Below the pieces are notes generated by a model, which was not told the origin of the DNA, searched no databases, and worked only from the letters and a program-made list of their open reading frames with translations. Shown here in pieces: positions 1-9,851 of a DNA stretch of 64,000 nt. Positions within the stretch are counted from its first letter, which is position 1. Each line of letters starts with the position of its first letter. Source of the DNA: an uncultured Spirochaetales bacterium (lineage in GTDB: Bacteria > Spirochaetota > Spirochaetia > Sphaerochaetales > Sphaerochaetaceae); assembly GCA_949289305.1 (NCBI GenBank), contig CASENB010000016.1, forward strand, positions 124,001 to 188,000. The letters run 5' to 3'. The position numbers and the translations under genes are program-made.

Positions 1-1
1 C

Positions 2-1315
2 CTTGTAAGAAATATCAGAGTCGGGCTTCTTCCTGGAAGCACTGAAAACGGCTTGATTATCGTATTTGAGATAGAAGAAGGAAATCAGATGGAGCTTCAG
101 TTTGGAGCGACATTCGGAGGAACGCTTGACGAGTTCCCTATTTCAGGATTCCTCTCATGGTCAGATACAAACCTATTCGGAACAGGAAGAGACTTATCAA
201 TCAGTACGACGCTCAGCCCTACGACACAGTCCGTATCAATTGGCTTAAGTGACGATTGGGTTGGAAATCAGAGATGGTCGAACGGAATATCTTTCTCCTT
301 TGAGAGAAGCAATAGACGCAACGTACTCCAGCGTGGTATCGGATCTGATTATTACGATGGATGGGATCAGTATAAGCAGACCTATCCGCTCGGATACGGT
401 TCTGCAGACGAATGGTATGCATCAGATGAAGATTATCCAAGCATCGGATACCTGATGGAATATGACTACTACCGTTTTGCTTTAGGTTATAACACAGGCT
501 ATACATTCCAATTTGATGCAGGAAACCTTACTGTCGGAGGTGGAATATCTCTTGGCTTGAACCATGCGGTCTATGATGAAAACAAATATGATCCGTATGA
601 AGAGCTTGTTACAAAATATCATGAAGGATGGAGGTTCTCAAATAGACTCTCATTCAATCTAACATGGGACGGAAGAGACCTTATTAGAAACACGACAAGA
701 GGATATGTGATCTCTCTCGGATACACATATGCGGGAGGAATTCTCGGAGGCCTTTCAAACTATAACAGACTTTCGCTTAGCGCAAGCGCATACCTCTCGC
801 TATTCCATGCAACCAACGATGAAGGAAGGGAGAGCCACTTGGTACTCTCTGGAACCAGCTCTGTAAGCGTAATGCTTCCTCAGTTCTGGAACAACAAGGA
901 CGATAAAACAGGATGGGATTGGTATGAAGCTGCAGAAGGTGCAACGACATACGAAATGCTTTATATTGATGGAATGAACATTGGACGTGGTTTTGATTCC
1001 GTAACGCACCTATCTTTCCTATGGAACAACCAGATCGAGCTAAGCTATCCTATCGTTCTGGATATCTTGAATGTTGAGGCATTTGCAAGCGCTACAGGAG
1101 TGACTGAGACTTTGGCAGAACTTGCAAGTTTTGATAACATTGACTGGTATTTTGCATTCGGAGCAGGAATAAGACTATCTATTCCAGGCTTCCCTCTAGG
1201 ATTATATATCGTAAAGAACGCAACGCTCATAGAACAGCAATGGCAATGGGATAACGATGGAATAATTCCTGGCGGTCTGAAATTGGTTCTTGCAATTTCT
1301 ACAAGTATTTACTAA
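2..1315 (+). CDS. bamA: BamA, outer membrane assembly factor (3' part)
   Basis: The reading frame is open from the first bases of the window, so this is the C-terminal part of a longer gene. The first residues (VRVGLL-type strand, then IIVFEIEEGN) look like the end of the last POTRA domain. The remaining ~400 residues are alternating aromatic and polar strands typical of an Omp85 beta-barrel, ending in an aromatic residue (SIY). BamA folds and inserts outer-membrane beta-barrel proteins. The TTG at 53 is internal and is not the start. mutS follows after 9 bases. In Treponema pallidum, as I recall it, a Skp/OmpH gene lies between the two; none is present here. Family call is firm; the N-terminal POTRA region is outside the window. 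Confidence 0.88.
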   Translation, partial: LVRNIRVGLLPGSTENGLIIVFEIEEGNQMELQFGATFGGTLDEFPISGFLSWSDTNLFGTGRDLSISTTLSPTTQSVSIGLSDDWVGNQRWSNGISFSFERSNRRNVLQRGIGSDYYDGWDQYKQTYPLGYGSADEWYASDEDYPSIGYLMEYDYYRFALGYNTGYTFQFDAGNLTVGGGISLGLNHAVYDENKYDPYEELVTKYHEGWRFSNRLSFNLTWDGRDLIRNTTRGYVISLGYTYAGGILGGLSNYNRLSLSASAYLSLFHATNDEGRESHLVLSGTSSVSVMLPQFWNNKDDKTGWDWYEAAEGATTYEMLYIDGMNIGRGFDSVTHLSFLWNNQIELSYPIVLDILNVEAFASATGVTETLAELASFDNIDWYFAFGAGIRLSIPGFPLGLYIVKNATLIEQQWQWDNDGIIPGGLKLVLAISTSIY

Positions 1316-1324
1316 AAGATTTAT

Positions 1325-3895
1325 ATGGCAAATAAGACAGAAGAACTGACTCCGATGATGAGGCAGTATCAGGAAATAAAGAGAGAGCACCAGGACAAGG
1401 TGCTCTTCTTCCGTTTAGGCGACTTCTATGAAATGTTCAATGAAGATGCAATCGAAGTGTCAAAGCTTTTAAACCTCACTCTGACACATAGGGGGGCAAC
1501 TCCCATGTGCGGCATTCCATACCATGCAGCGAAAAACTACATAGGGCGCCTGCTTGAAGAAGGAAAGAAGGTTGCCATATGCGAGCAGATAAATTTAAAT
1601 GAGAATTCACGCCAGATTGCTGAGAGAAAGGTAATACAGGTATATACCCCTGCGACGGTTGTCGAAGATGAATATTTAGAGAATGATGAAACGTCATTCA
1701 TCTTATCTCTTTCATTAAAGGCGAAAGAGATATATTTAAGTTATGCCGATATCACATCTGGAGCGTTTTACGTTCAAAAAGTGAAGCTAAGTCAGGATTA
1801 CAGCAACCTCTCTGATGCTTTATGCACTATCATGGCAAAAGAGATTCTTGTTTCAGACGATCTCTATTTCACTAATAAAGGCTTAAAAAGCGTTCTCGAT
1901 TCAAGCGGTGCCATTATAACGAAACTTCCCTCTTATTATTTTTCAGTTAAAAGCGGCAAAAAAGAAATTGAAAGGCAATTTGGAAAAATAGATTTAAGTG
2001 ATTTCAAAATTGGAGAGAAAGATCCTATTCTTGAACCAATTTCAGCGCTTCTTCTTTATCTGAATGAAATGGTAAAATCATCCCTTCCTCAGCTCAGGGT
2101 AATAGAGTGGAAGAGGGAAGAAGAATACCTTTATATGAATGCCGCGACAATTAGATCTCTTGAGCTTGTTGAGAGCATGAGGGATAAAAAAGGAAATTAC
2201 ACGCTTTATAAGGCTATTAACAGGTGTGTTACGGCATCTGGAGCAAGAAGGCTTAAAAGCGAAATACTGACGCCTAAGGCAAATATTGATGAGATAAACA
2301 AACGCCTAGACTGGGTGGAACATTTTTACAGCAATCCTGACGAATTGAAAGAAGTTAGATCATCTTTGAAAGAGGTTGCAGACTTAGAACGCCTTTCATC
2401 AAGAATGAGCCTTTTAAAGGCCCTTCCAAAGGATTTCACAGCATTAACGTTCAGCCTTGACATTATGTTTTCGCTGTTTGTGAAATACCAGCAGTACTTG
2501 GAACTAATAGATAATAACGAGGATATAGACTTTTCTGCTCTAATAGAGTTTTCTGAAAAAATTAAAAGTGCAATCAATCCTGAGTGTACGAATATTAACA
2601 ACGAAGGAACAATTATTTTAGACGGTTTTGATGATAAGCTCGACCATTATAGGAAAATTATCGCAGAAAGCTCAGAAATACTTTCTTCATACATTGAAAA
2701 AGAGAAGGAGAAAAGCGGGCTTACGATACTTAAGGCAGGGGAGAACAAGATAATTGGACACTATCTTGAAGTTCCTAAAGGACAGGTATCGAAAGTTCCT
2801 GACTATTTTATTAGAAAACAGACCCTAGTAACGGGTGAGCGTTACACGACAGAAGAACTTATAAAAATCGAAGAGGAAATTAGCGGAGCATCAGCAGAGG
2901 CAGCAATAAGGGAAAAAGAGATATACAGGCAGTTCTTAAAAGATGCATCTGCAATGGCAGAGAAAATCGAAAAAGTAGGACGGCTCTTAAGCCTTTTGGA
3001 TTTCTATTCAAGCGCCGCGCAGCTTGCAAAGGAGATGAACTACACAAGGCCCCATCTGAACGCTGAAAACAAACTTGTAATAAAGGACGGAAGGCACCCT
3101 GTCGTTGAAGCATATATGGGAAGAAACGAGTTCATATCTAACGATTTCTCATCGGAAAAAGGATGTTTTGCACTCGTAACAGGTCCGAATATGGCAGGTA
3201 AAAGCACATATTTAAGGCAGATTGCATTAATTGCAATTCTTTCCCATATGGGGTTCTTCGTACCGGCAAGGGAGGCAGAGATTCCTCTTCTTGACAAGCT
3301 TTTCTGCAGAGTCGGGGCTCAGGACAATCTCGCAAAAGGCGAGTCAACGTTCCTTGTCGAGATGAGTGAAGCTAGCCAGATTCTTAGGTCAGCTTCGAAA
3401 AACAGCCTGATAATCATGGATGAAATAGGTCGAGGCACTAGCACTGAAGACGGAATGAGCATAGCTTATGCGATAATAGAATATCTGAAGAACCTCGGAC
3501 CAATCACTCTGTTTTCAACTCATTACCACGAACTGACTCATTTCGATACCTACAAAATGCAGTTGATAACACTTAAAGTCGAAGAGAATAAGGATGGCAT
3601 CGTATTTTTGAGAAAAGCGACGGAAGGGGTCGCCACTAGCAGTTATGGAATACACGTTGCACGACTTGCAGGCCTGCCTAAAGAGGTGATAAAGAGTGCG
3701 ATAACATTTCAGAAGAAACACTTTGCCGACTATGATATGAAAAACAGAGATGCCGATTTGTTTATAGCGAACGACATCGAATTTTCTCTGGATAACGATT
3801 TGCTTGATGAAATACGTTCTTTCGATATAAACACATCTTCGCCGCTTGATGCGTTTAATTTGATACTAGATCTGAAAAAGAGGCTTGACAGCTGA
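1325..3895 (+). CDS. mutS: MutS, DNA mismatch recognition ATPase
   Basis: 856 residues, the usual length for MutS1. The N-terminal mismatch-binding motif is present (F34-Y35-E36 in GDFYEMF). The C-terminal ATPase has Walker A GPNMAGKS at residues 620-627, followed by the ST(F/Y)-E and DEIGRGTST Walker B/D-loop motifs and the STHYHEL switch. It binds mispairs and starts mismatch repair. It lies 9 bases after bamA and is probably co-transcribed with it; the ribosome binding site is weak. A hairpin terminator follows at 3940. No truncation or odd composition is seen. Confidence 0.97.
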   Translation: MANKTEELTPMMRQYQEIKREHQDKVLFFRLGDFYEMFNEDAIEVSKLLNLTLTHRGATPMCGIPYHAAKNYIGRLLEEGKKVAICEQINLNENSRQIAERKVIQVYTPATVVEDEYLENDETSFILSLSLKAKEIYLSYADITSGAFYVQKVKLSQDYSNLSDALCTIMAKEILVSDDLYFTNKGLKSVLDSSGAIITKLPSYYFSVKSGKKEIERQFGKIDLSDFKIGEKDPILEPISALLLYLNEMVKSSLPQLRVIEWKREEEYLYMNAATIRSLELVESMRDKKGNYTLYKAINRCVTASGARRLKSEILTPKANIDEINKRLDWVEHFYSNPDELKEVRSSLKEVADLERLSSRMSLLKALPKDFTALTFSLDIMFSLFVKYQQYLELIDNNEDIDFSALIEFSEKIKSAINPECTNINNEGTIILDGFDDKLDHYRKIIAESSEILSSYIEKEKEKSGLTILKAGENKIIGHYLEVPKGQVSKVPDYFIRKQTLVTGERYTTEELIKIEEEISGASAEAAIREKEIYRQFLKDASAMAEKIEKVGRLLSLLDFYSSAAQLAKEMNYTRPHLNAENKLVIKDGRHPVVEAYMGRNEFISNDFSSEKGCFALVTGPNMAGKSTYLRQIALIAILSHMGFFVPAREAEIPLLDKLFCRVGAQDNLAKGESTFLVEMSEASQILRSASKNSLIIMDEIGRGTSTEDGMSIAYAIIEYLKNLGPITLFSTHYHELTHFDTYKMQLITLKVEENKDGIVFLRKATEGVATSSYGIHVARLAGLPKEVIKSAITFQKKHFADYDMKNRDADLFIANDIEFSLDNDLLDEIRSFDINTSSPLDAFNLILDLKKRLDS

Positions 3896-3939
3896 GGCCA
3901 AGATCAATAAACTACAGTTAGTTTCATTAAAGTGATTTA

Positions 3940-3967
3940 AGGGACCAAGAATGGCTCCCTTTTTTTA
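3940..3967 (+). terminator. Intrinsic terminator after mutS
   Basis: AGGGACC and GGCTCCCT form a stem with one bulged C, followed by seven T residues. It ends the bamA-mutS transcript and sits only 13 bases before the rimP start, so read-through or a nearby promoter must feed rimP. Confidence 0.7.
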
Positions 3968-3979
3968 TGTCGGAGGATT

Positions 3980-4471
3980 ATGCTAACAAGCGACGCATCA
4001 AAGAGCATTCTGTTTTTAGACATCTCAAGCTTGATTGAGAATATCGGATACTCTCTTGTTGAAGTAAGTAAAAGCGAAGTAAAGAATAATGTTAAAATAA
4101 GGGTTCTTTGCCACAAGAGAGATGGATCAATAACAACGGACGATCTTGAGAAGATTTATAATTTGATCTATCCAAGACTTAGTCTTACTTATTCAAGATC
4201 TCTCGAGCTTGAAGTTTCATCTCCTGGAATCAGCAGAAATTTCAAGGACACGCTTGAGTTCAAGATCTTCAGAGGAGAGAGAGTAAGGGCGTATTCAAAT
4301 AAGTATTCATGCTACGTCACTGGAGATATAAAGGATGCGGATGATGAATCTGTAACGCTTTCTAACTACACTATCGAAGACAGAAAAGAAAGCGGAAATG
4401 AAATAAAACTGGAATATTCGGATATAGCAAAGGCTAAATTGGATGATAATACGGAGGCCAAAGAGAAATGA
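3980..4471 (+). CDS. rimP: RimP, 30S ribosome maturation factor
   Basis: 163 residues. The N-terminal half contains the RimP-type segment ending in SRSLELEVSSPGISR, matching the family signature (LEVSSPG followed by R). The C-terminal half is a small Sm-like beta domain. RimP assists late 16S/30S assembly. A strong GGAGG at 3972-3976 fixes the ATG at 3980. The stop overlaps the nusA start (ATGA), indicating translational coupling. First gene of the long rimP-nusA-infB-rbfA-truB operon, an order conserved across bacteria. Confidence 0.93.
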   Translation: MLTSDASKSILFLDISSLIENIGYSLVEVSKSEVKNNVKIRVLCHKRDGSITTDDLEKIYNLIYPRLSLTYSRSLELEVSSPGISRNFKDTLEFKIFRGERVRAYSNKYSCYVTGDIKDADDESVTLSNYTIEDRKESGNEIKLEYSDIAKAKLDDNTEAKEK

Positions 4472-5958
4472 GCTTGGATCTAACAAAGGAAATCAATGAG
4501 ATGATCTCCGGAAAAAGCATGAGCGAAGATCAGGTTATCTCGCTCATTGAGGATATGATAAGAAGCGCTTATAAAAAGAAGTTCGCAACTGATGAAAACT
4601 GCGTAATAGAATTTGACGACAGCAGAAGGAAGATGAGCGTTTATCAGATTAGGAGAGTCGTAAAAGAAGAGAACTGGTATTCCGAATTTACGGAAATTCC
4701 TCTAGAAGATGCTATTCAGCTGACAGGAGATGAGGATATTCAGGAAGGGGATGAAGTAAAGATTCCGCTAGATCCGAAAAGCTTCGAATCCGCATCTGTT
4801 CAGTCTGCAAAGCAGAGAGGCCAGCAAATTGTAAAAGAGTATTTCAACGACAAATTATATGCTGACAATAAGAGAAAAGAGGGCAAGCTCATCTATGGTG
4901 AGATTAAGAGAAAGAGAGAAAACGGAGATTATGCTGTAAATATCGGACTTGAGATTGAGGCTAATTTCCCTCTGCGCGCTCAAAGCCCAAGAGAGACATA
5001 CGCCATCCAGCAGAAATATAAATTTCTTGTAGAAAAAGTAGAAAAAGCAGATTCTCCAGAGAGAAGGGGAAGAAAGGATAAGGGAACTGAGCGCGGAGTA
5101 AGAATAACACTAACAAGAGCAAGCAAGGAATTCGTAAAAGCCTTGATTGAAAACGAAGTTCCTGAAATCGCTGCAGGAGATGTAGAGATTAAGAGTATTG
5201 CAAGACAGGCTGGCGTCAGAACAAAGATCGCAGTAACTTCCAGAAAGAGCGACGTTGATCCAGTTGGAGCAGTTGTCGGAGCAAAAGGTCTTAGAATTCA
5301 GACTGTTATGACAGAATGCGAAGGAGAGAAGATCGATATCATAAGATACTCTACAGATCCTCTTGCATTCGTTGCAAATGCATTAATTCCTGCACAGATT
5401 CAGCGCGTTGTCGTAATGGATCCTCAGAGTAAGCACATTGTTGCCATAGTTGATGACAATCAGCTTGGAATCGCAATCGGTCAGGCTGGAGTTAACGTAA
5501 AGCTTGCAAAAATGCTTTGCGACTGGAACATTGAGGTAAAGACTCCAAGCCAGTTTGCAGAGATGGAAGAGACTCAGAAGATATATCAGGATGTAGATGA
5601 TCTCTTTAAAGAAGATGAAGATGCAGAAACCGAGAATGAACAAGAGGAGCCTAAACTTACAAACGATCAGCTTGGAATTGCTCCAGATGACACTCCTATT
5701 AGCGAAGTAGGTCTGGACAAGGCTCTTGTTGAGAAACTACAGAAGAGGGATATCTGGTCAATCGAAGAATTCTTCGATTACACTGATCAGGATCTTAAAG
5801 ATCTTGGATTTACAGATGACGAGATCAGCGAGGTTAGAAGCGTCGTAGATATCGTAGAGGATGATGAGTACTCATTTGAGTGTCCAAGATGTCATAGCAT
5901 TCTTGCCGCTGGCACGACGGTATGTCCAAACTGCGGTGCAGAATTTGAGTTTGAGTAA
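4468..5958 (+). CDS. nusA: NusA with a C-terminal zinc ribbon
   Basis: 496 residues. N-terminal NusA domain (about 1-130), S1 domain (about 130-205), tandem KH domains (about 205-350, with GAVVGAKGLRIQ and AIGQAGVNVKLAK), an acidic linker, then a helix-hairpin-helix-like segment (LVEKLQKRDIWSIEEFF). The last 25 residues form a CPRC-x10-CPNC zinc ribbon (Cys472, 475, 486, 489), which the usual NusA lacks. NusA binds RNA polymerase and controls pausing, termination and antitermination. ATGA overlap with rimP. The zinc ribbon may be a spirochaete feature; its role is not known to me. Confidence 0.96.
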   Translation: MSLDLTKEINEMISGKSMSEDQVISLIEDMIRSAYKKKFATDENCVIEFDDSRRKMSVYQIRRVVKEENWYSEFTEIPLEDAIQLTGDEDIQEGDEVKIPLDPKSFESASVQSAKQRGQQIVKEYFNDKLYADNKRKEGKLIYGEIKRKRENGDYAVNIGLEIEANFPLRAQSPRETYAIQQKYKFLVEKVEKADSPERRGRKDKGTERGVRITLTRASKEFVKALIENEVPEIAAGDVEIKSIARQAGVRTKIAVTSRKSDVDPVGAVVGAKGLRIQTVMTECEGEKIDIIRYSTDPLAFVANALIPAQIQRVVVMDPQSKHIVAIVDDNQLGIAIGQAGVNVKLAKMLCDWNIEVKTPSQFAEMEETQKIYQDVDDLFKEDEDAETENEQEEPKLTNDQLGIAPDDTPISEVGLDKALVEKLQKRDIWSIEEFFDYTDQDLKDLGFTDDEISEVRSVVDIVEDDEYSFECPRCHSILAAGTTVCPNCGAEFEFE

Positions 5959-5976
5959 TAATTAACAAGGATAACA

Positions 5977-8652
5977 ATGCAAGAAGATAAAGTTGAAGAA
6001 ATGAAAGCTACAGTCATTAAGAGAACGCCCTCGGATACCTTTGAAACCAAGGAAAAAGAGGAAGTTAAGGAAGAGACTGTAAAAAGAAAAGTCGTCATTA
6101 AGAAAAAGCCTGTAGTAAAAGTAAAAATCAAAGAGGAAGCGCCTGCAGCCCCAGAAGAGATCGTAAAAGAGGAAGCGAAAGAAGAGCCTGTAAAAAAAGA
6201 GGAACAACCTCTGAAGGCCGATAATACTGCAGCTTCAGCATCTCAATCTGTTAATGCTGCTAAGGCGCCGGCAAAAGAAAAGGCTCCGTCCATTGATGCA
6301 AAGAAAAAGAATTACGGTACTGTCATTGGGCAGAACAAATTCGCTCCCCATCCTCATACGGAAAAGAGTCCTGGAAATAGGATTCAGTCTCCTCTGCATA
6401 ATGGACCTGTTATCATAAAAAGCACGAACCTTCCTCCTGTTCCTGGCCAGGTGGTTCCTGGAACGACTGTTGCAGATCCTTCTAGGCCAAGAGTTGCTGG
6501 AATTGTTGGAGGACGCCCTGTCGGAGCCAATGCCAGAAGAGATCAAAAAAGAGATTCTAGAGACGGACAGAATAGGGATTTCAAGAAGAAGGACGGCTAC
6601 CAGCTCAAGCCAGGACAGACTTATACTCCTAACAAGGACAATGCGAACAGAACGCTAAATAGGGATGGAAAGCCAGGCTTTAATAAGAATGGCGGATTTA
6701 ATAGAAACCAGTTCGGATCAAAGCCAAGCGTAGCACCTCAGGTTGAGATTAATCAAAAGGGCGGAAAACGCAGCAGCGCGCAGAACAGGCGCAAAGATTA
6801 TGATAAGAACACAAGAGAAGTTGCTGAAATCGATTTCCAACTTCAAAAGAAGAAAAAGGAAGAGGATAAGCTCGCATCAGTTCCATCCAAGATCGACATT
6901 ATGGAGAACATAACAGTTGCCGATCTTGCAAAGAAAATGAACCTTAAGGCAAGCGATATCATTCAGAAGCTTTTCAATATGGGTATGATGGTTACAATCA
7001 ACCAGAATATCGATTACGATACTGCATCTATCATTGCTAGCGAGTTTGGCTGCGAAGTGCATCTTGTATCTCTTTATGACGAGACAATTATCGAAAGCGA
7101 AGAAGATAAGCCTGAGGATATGGAGCCTAGGGCGCCAATTGTAACGATCATGGGCCATGTAGACCATGGTAAGACAAAACTCTTGGATGCAATCAGGTCA
7201 AGCGACGTAGCGTCCGGCGAGTTCGGAGGAATTACTCAGCACATCGGTGCTTACAAAGTATCGGTTCCTGGAAAAGGAAATATCGTATTCTTAGATACTC
7301 CGGGACACGCTGCATTCTCAATGATGAGAGCACGAGGAGCTCAGGTTACAGACATTGTAGTTCTCGTCGTTGCTGCAAACGACGGCGTAATGCCTCAGAC
7401 TAGGGAGGCTATCGACCATGCGAAGGCTGCAAACGTTCCTATTATTGTTGCAATCAACAAGTGCGATCTTCCAGAGGCAAATCCAGAGCGCGTAATGCAG
7501 CAGCTTTCTGAACTAGGCCTCATGCCTGAAGAGTGGGGTGGCCAGACTCTGTACTGCAAGATCTCAGCTTTAAAGAAAGAAGGTATTGATGATCTTCTCG
7601 ATACGATCCTATTGGAATCTGAGATGCTTGAACTAAAGGCAAATGGAAAATGCCGCGCCGTTGGAAAAATCCTTGAATCAAGAATCGATCAGGGAAGGGG
7701 AACGGTAGCAACGGTCATCATCGAAAAAGGAAGACTGAGACAGGGAGACTACTACGTTGCTGGAATATACCCAGGACGCGTAAGGGCGATGTTCGACGAC
7801 AAAGGTAAGAAGATCCTTGAGGCAGGCCCGTCAGATCCTGTTGAGATCATAGGACTAAGCAACATTCCATCTGCAGGAGATCCGTTCCAAGTAACAGAAG
7901 ATGAAAAGCAGGCAAGAATGGTTGGAGCTAAGAGACAGGAGCTTGAACGACTCGGAGAGGGAGCAGGTAGAAACAAGATCACTCTTGAAAACCTCAATGA
8001 AAAGATCAAGGAAGGAGAGGTAACGGACTTCAATGTCATCATTAAGGGTGACGTTCAGGGATCTGTTGAGGCGTTGCAGGGAACTCTTGAAAAACTAAGC
8101 ACATCAGAGATTAAGCTTCATGTTCTCAGAGCAAGCGCAGGTGCGATTATCGAAAGCGATATTACGCTTGCAAGCGCATCTAACGCTATCGTTATCGGAT
8201 TTAACGTCCGTCCTACTCCGAAGGCTCAAGCTCTTGCAGAAAAAGAGAAAGTCGAGATTAAAAAGTATAACATCATTTATGATGTTGTTGACGATATCAA
8301 GAGCGCTATGGAGGGAATGCTTTCACCTGAGATTAAGGAAGTCGATATCGGCAAAGTCGAAGTCAGAGAGCTCTTCAGAGTGCCTAAAGTCGGAGTCATT
8401 GCCGGATCTTACGTACTTGAAGGAAAAGTTAAGAGAAACAGCCTAGTCAGAGTCATCAGAGACTCGATCCAGCTAAATAAGGATCTTATAAAGCTTTCAA
8501 GCCTTAAGAGATTCAAAGACGATGCAAAAGAGGTCAGCGAAGGATATGAATGCGGTATCGGACTTGAGAACTGGCAGGATCTGCAGGTCGGCGACATCCT
8601 TGAGATCGTAGAGACAGAAGAAGTTAGAAGGACGCTAGAGAGCAATGAGTGA
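5977..8652 (+). CDS. infB: Translation initiation factor IF-2
   Basis: 891 residues. Residues 1 to about 300 are a lysine/glutamate- and then asparagine/glycine-rich low-complexity region, followed by the IF2 N-domain ([14 protein letters not shown]). The G domain starts with GHVDHGKT at 393-400, with DTPGHAAF and NKCD following. Domains II-IV complete the protein. IF-2 is the GTPase that brings initiator tRNA to the 30S subunit. It starts 18 bases after nusA and overlaps rbfA by 8 bases. It is relevant to the proposed leaderless mRNAs in this window, whose initiation usually leans on IF-2. Confidence 0.97.
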   Translation: MQEDKVEEMKATVIKRTPSDTFETKEKEEVKEETVKRKVVIKKKPVVKVKIKEEAPAAPEEIVKEEAKEEPVKKEEQPLKADNTAASASQSVNAAKAPAKEKAPSIDAKKKNYGTVIGQNKFAPHPHTEKSPGNRIQSPLHNGPVIIKSTNLPPVPGQVVPGTTVADPSRPRVAGIVGGRPVGANARRDQKRDSRDGQNRDFKKKDGYQLKPGQTYTPNKDNANRTLNRDGKPGFNKNGGFNRNQFGSKPSVAPQVEINQKGGKRSSAQNRRKDYDKNTREVAEIDFQLQKKKKEEDKLASVPSKIDIMENITVADLAKKMNLKASDIIQKLFNMGMMVTINQNIDYDTASIIASEFGCEVHLVSLYDETIIESEEDKPEDMEPRAPIVTIMGHVDHGKTKLLDAIRSSDVASGEFGGITQHIGAYKVSVPGKGNIVFLDTPGHAAFSMMRARGAQVTDIVVLVVAANDGVMPQTREAIDHAKAANVPIIVAINKCDLPEANPERVMQQLSELGLMPEEWGGQTLYCKISALKKEGIDDLLDTILLESEMLELKANGKCRAVGKILESRIDQGRGTVATVIIEKGRLRQGDYYVAGIYPGRVRAMFDDKGKKILEAGPSDPVEIIGLSNIPSAGDPFQVTEDEKQARMVGAKRQELERLGEGAGRNKITLENLNEKIKEGEVTDFNVIIKGDVQGSVEALQGTLEKLSTSEIKLHVLRASAGAIIESDITLASASNAIVIGFNVRPTPKAQALAEKEKVEIKKYNIIYDVVDDIKSAMEGMLSPEIKEVDIGKVEVRELFRVPKVGVIAGSYVLEGKVKRNSLVRVIRDSIQLNKDLIKLSSLKRFKDDAKEVSEGYECGIGLENWQDLQVGDILEIVETEEVRRTLESNE

Positions 8653-9010
8653 TTTTAGCCAAGAAAGACTAGAGAGCAGGATCGCTGAGATCATATCCAC
8701 ATTGATCATCAGCGGTCAGATTAAAAACCATAATCTGAGCACTCTTGTAAGCGTAAGCGAAGTGCGTCTTGCAGAAGATAATGCAAATGCAACCGTGTAT
8801 ATTTCGTCTTTTTTAAGCGACAACAGCCTCGAAAAATCAGTTAAGGCATTAAACGGAGCCTCTGCATTCATTCAAAGCAGGATCGCAAAGAACTTAAGGA
8901 CGAAGAACACGCCCGTTTTAGTCTTTAAGGCGGACAGAAGGGAAAAAGAGGCTCAGAGGATTAATACCATCATCGACGGCCTAATGAAAGAAATCGATGA
9001 AAAAGAATGA
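8645..9010 (+). CDS. rbfA: RbfA, 30S ribosome-binding factor
   Basis: 121 residues, normal length. It has the RbfA KH-like fold pattern: SERLESRIAEIIS-type helix, the VSEVRLAEDNANATVYIS strand, and the RIAKNLRTKNTPVLVFKAD segment that matches the family's L-R-x-P-x-L-x-F motif. It acts on the 5' helix of 16S rRNA during 30S maturation. It overlaps infB by 8 bases and truB by 14 bases, so translation of all three is likely coupled. Confidence 0.93.
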   Translation: MSDFSQERLESRIAEIISTLIISGQIKNHNLSTLVSVSEVRLAEDNANATVYISSFLSDNSLEKSVKALNGASAFIQSRIAKNLRTKNTPVLVFKADRREKEAQRINTIIDGLMKEIDEKE

Positions 9011-9851
9011 CATAATACTTTTCGATAAAGAGGAGGGCGTGACAAGCTTCTCCTCTTTGAACTCTATTAAAAGAAAGTATGAAAAAGGAACGAAGGTCGG
9101 ACACGCTGGAACGCTGGATAAGTTCGCATCCGGCCTCATGATCGCTTTAATCGGAAATGCGACTAAATTAAATCCCGTATTCTCATCTTTTGATAAATCA
9201 TATCTTGCAACAATTAAATTCGGAGAGGAAACTGATACTCTAGATCCTGAAGGCAAGGTCGTATATGAGGCGGCTCCTCCGACAATTGAGAAATTAAAAG
9301 AGTCCGTCCTATCTTTTGTAGGTGAGAGCATGCAGACACCACCTTTATACTCAGCGCTCCATATAAACGGGAAAAGGGCATATTTAGAAGCAAGAAAAGG
9401 AAATATTATTGATATGCCTGAGAGAAAGATAACAGTTTACAGCGCGGATCTCTTAAGCTATGAAAATAATATTGCTCTCTGCCGCTTTCACGTATCAAAA
9501 GGAACGTATATCAGATCTCTTGCAAGAGACATAGCATATAAGGCAAATAGCGCCGCACATTTAATAAATCTAAGAAGAGAGACTGTAGGCCCATACGATC
9601 TTGAAATGATTGGAAAGTATGATTACATAACCTTGTTAAAAATGACAGATATGTTTTCTGACGTAAGACTAAATAAAAAATATAAGAAACAGATAGACAA
9701 CGGCTATATTCCAAAAGAAGCAGTGATTGACGACAGCAATTGCGAAAAAGGTTTTAAATTCTTATATTTCGACTCTTCTTTATATGCGATATCTTCAATT
9801 ATTAATGGTAAAATGAAGATAATTTTTAGAGAAAGCGATGAAAGTTTATGA
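8997..9851 (+). CDS. truB: TruB, tRNA pseudouridine-55 synthase
   Basis: 284 residues. The catalytic loop reads GHAGTLDKFASG with Asp41 as the nucleophile; most TruB proteins have GHTGTLDPxASG, so the T and P are changed but the Asp is kept. Other TruB segments are visible (PPLYSALHINGKRAYLEAR, GTYIRSLARDIA). It makes pseudouridine 55 in the T-arm of tRNAs. The C-terminal PUA region is short. Overlaps rbfA by 14 bases and ribF by 14 bases. Confidence 0.95.
   Translation: MKKNDIILFDKEEGVTSFSSLNSIKRKYEKGTKVGHAGTLDKFASGLMIALIGNATKLNPVFSSFDKSYLATIKFGEETDTLDPEGKVVYEAAPPTIEKLKESVLSFVGESMQTPPLYSALHINGKRAYLEARKGNIIDMPERKITVYSADLLSYENNIALCRFHVSKGTYIRSLARDIAYKANSAAHLINLRRETVGPYDLEMIGKYDYITLLKMTDMFSDVRLNKKYKKQIDNGYIPKEAVIDDSNCEKGFKFLYFDSSLYAISSIINGKMKIIFRESDESL

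Noticed and set aside
8120-8446. 108-codon frame inside infB
   Set aside because: Shadow of infB in another frame, with no ribosome binding site or family similarity.
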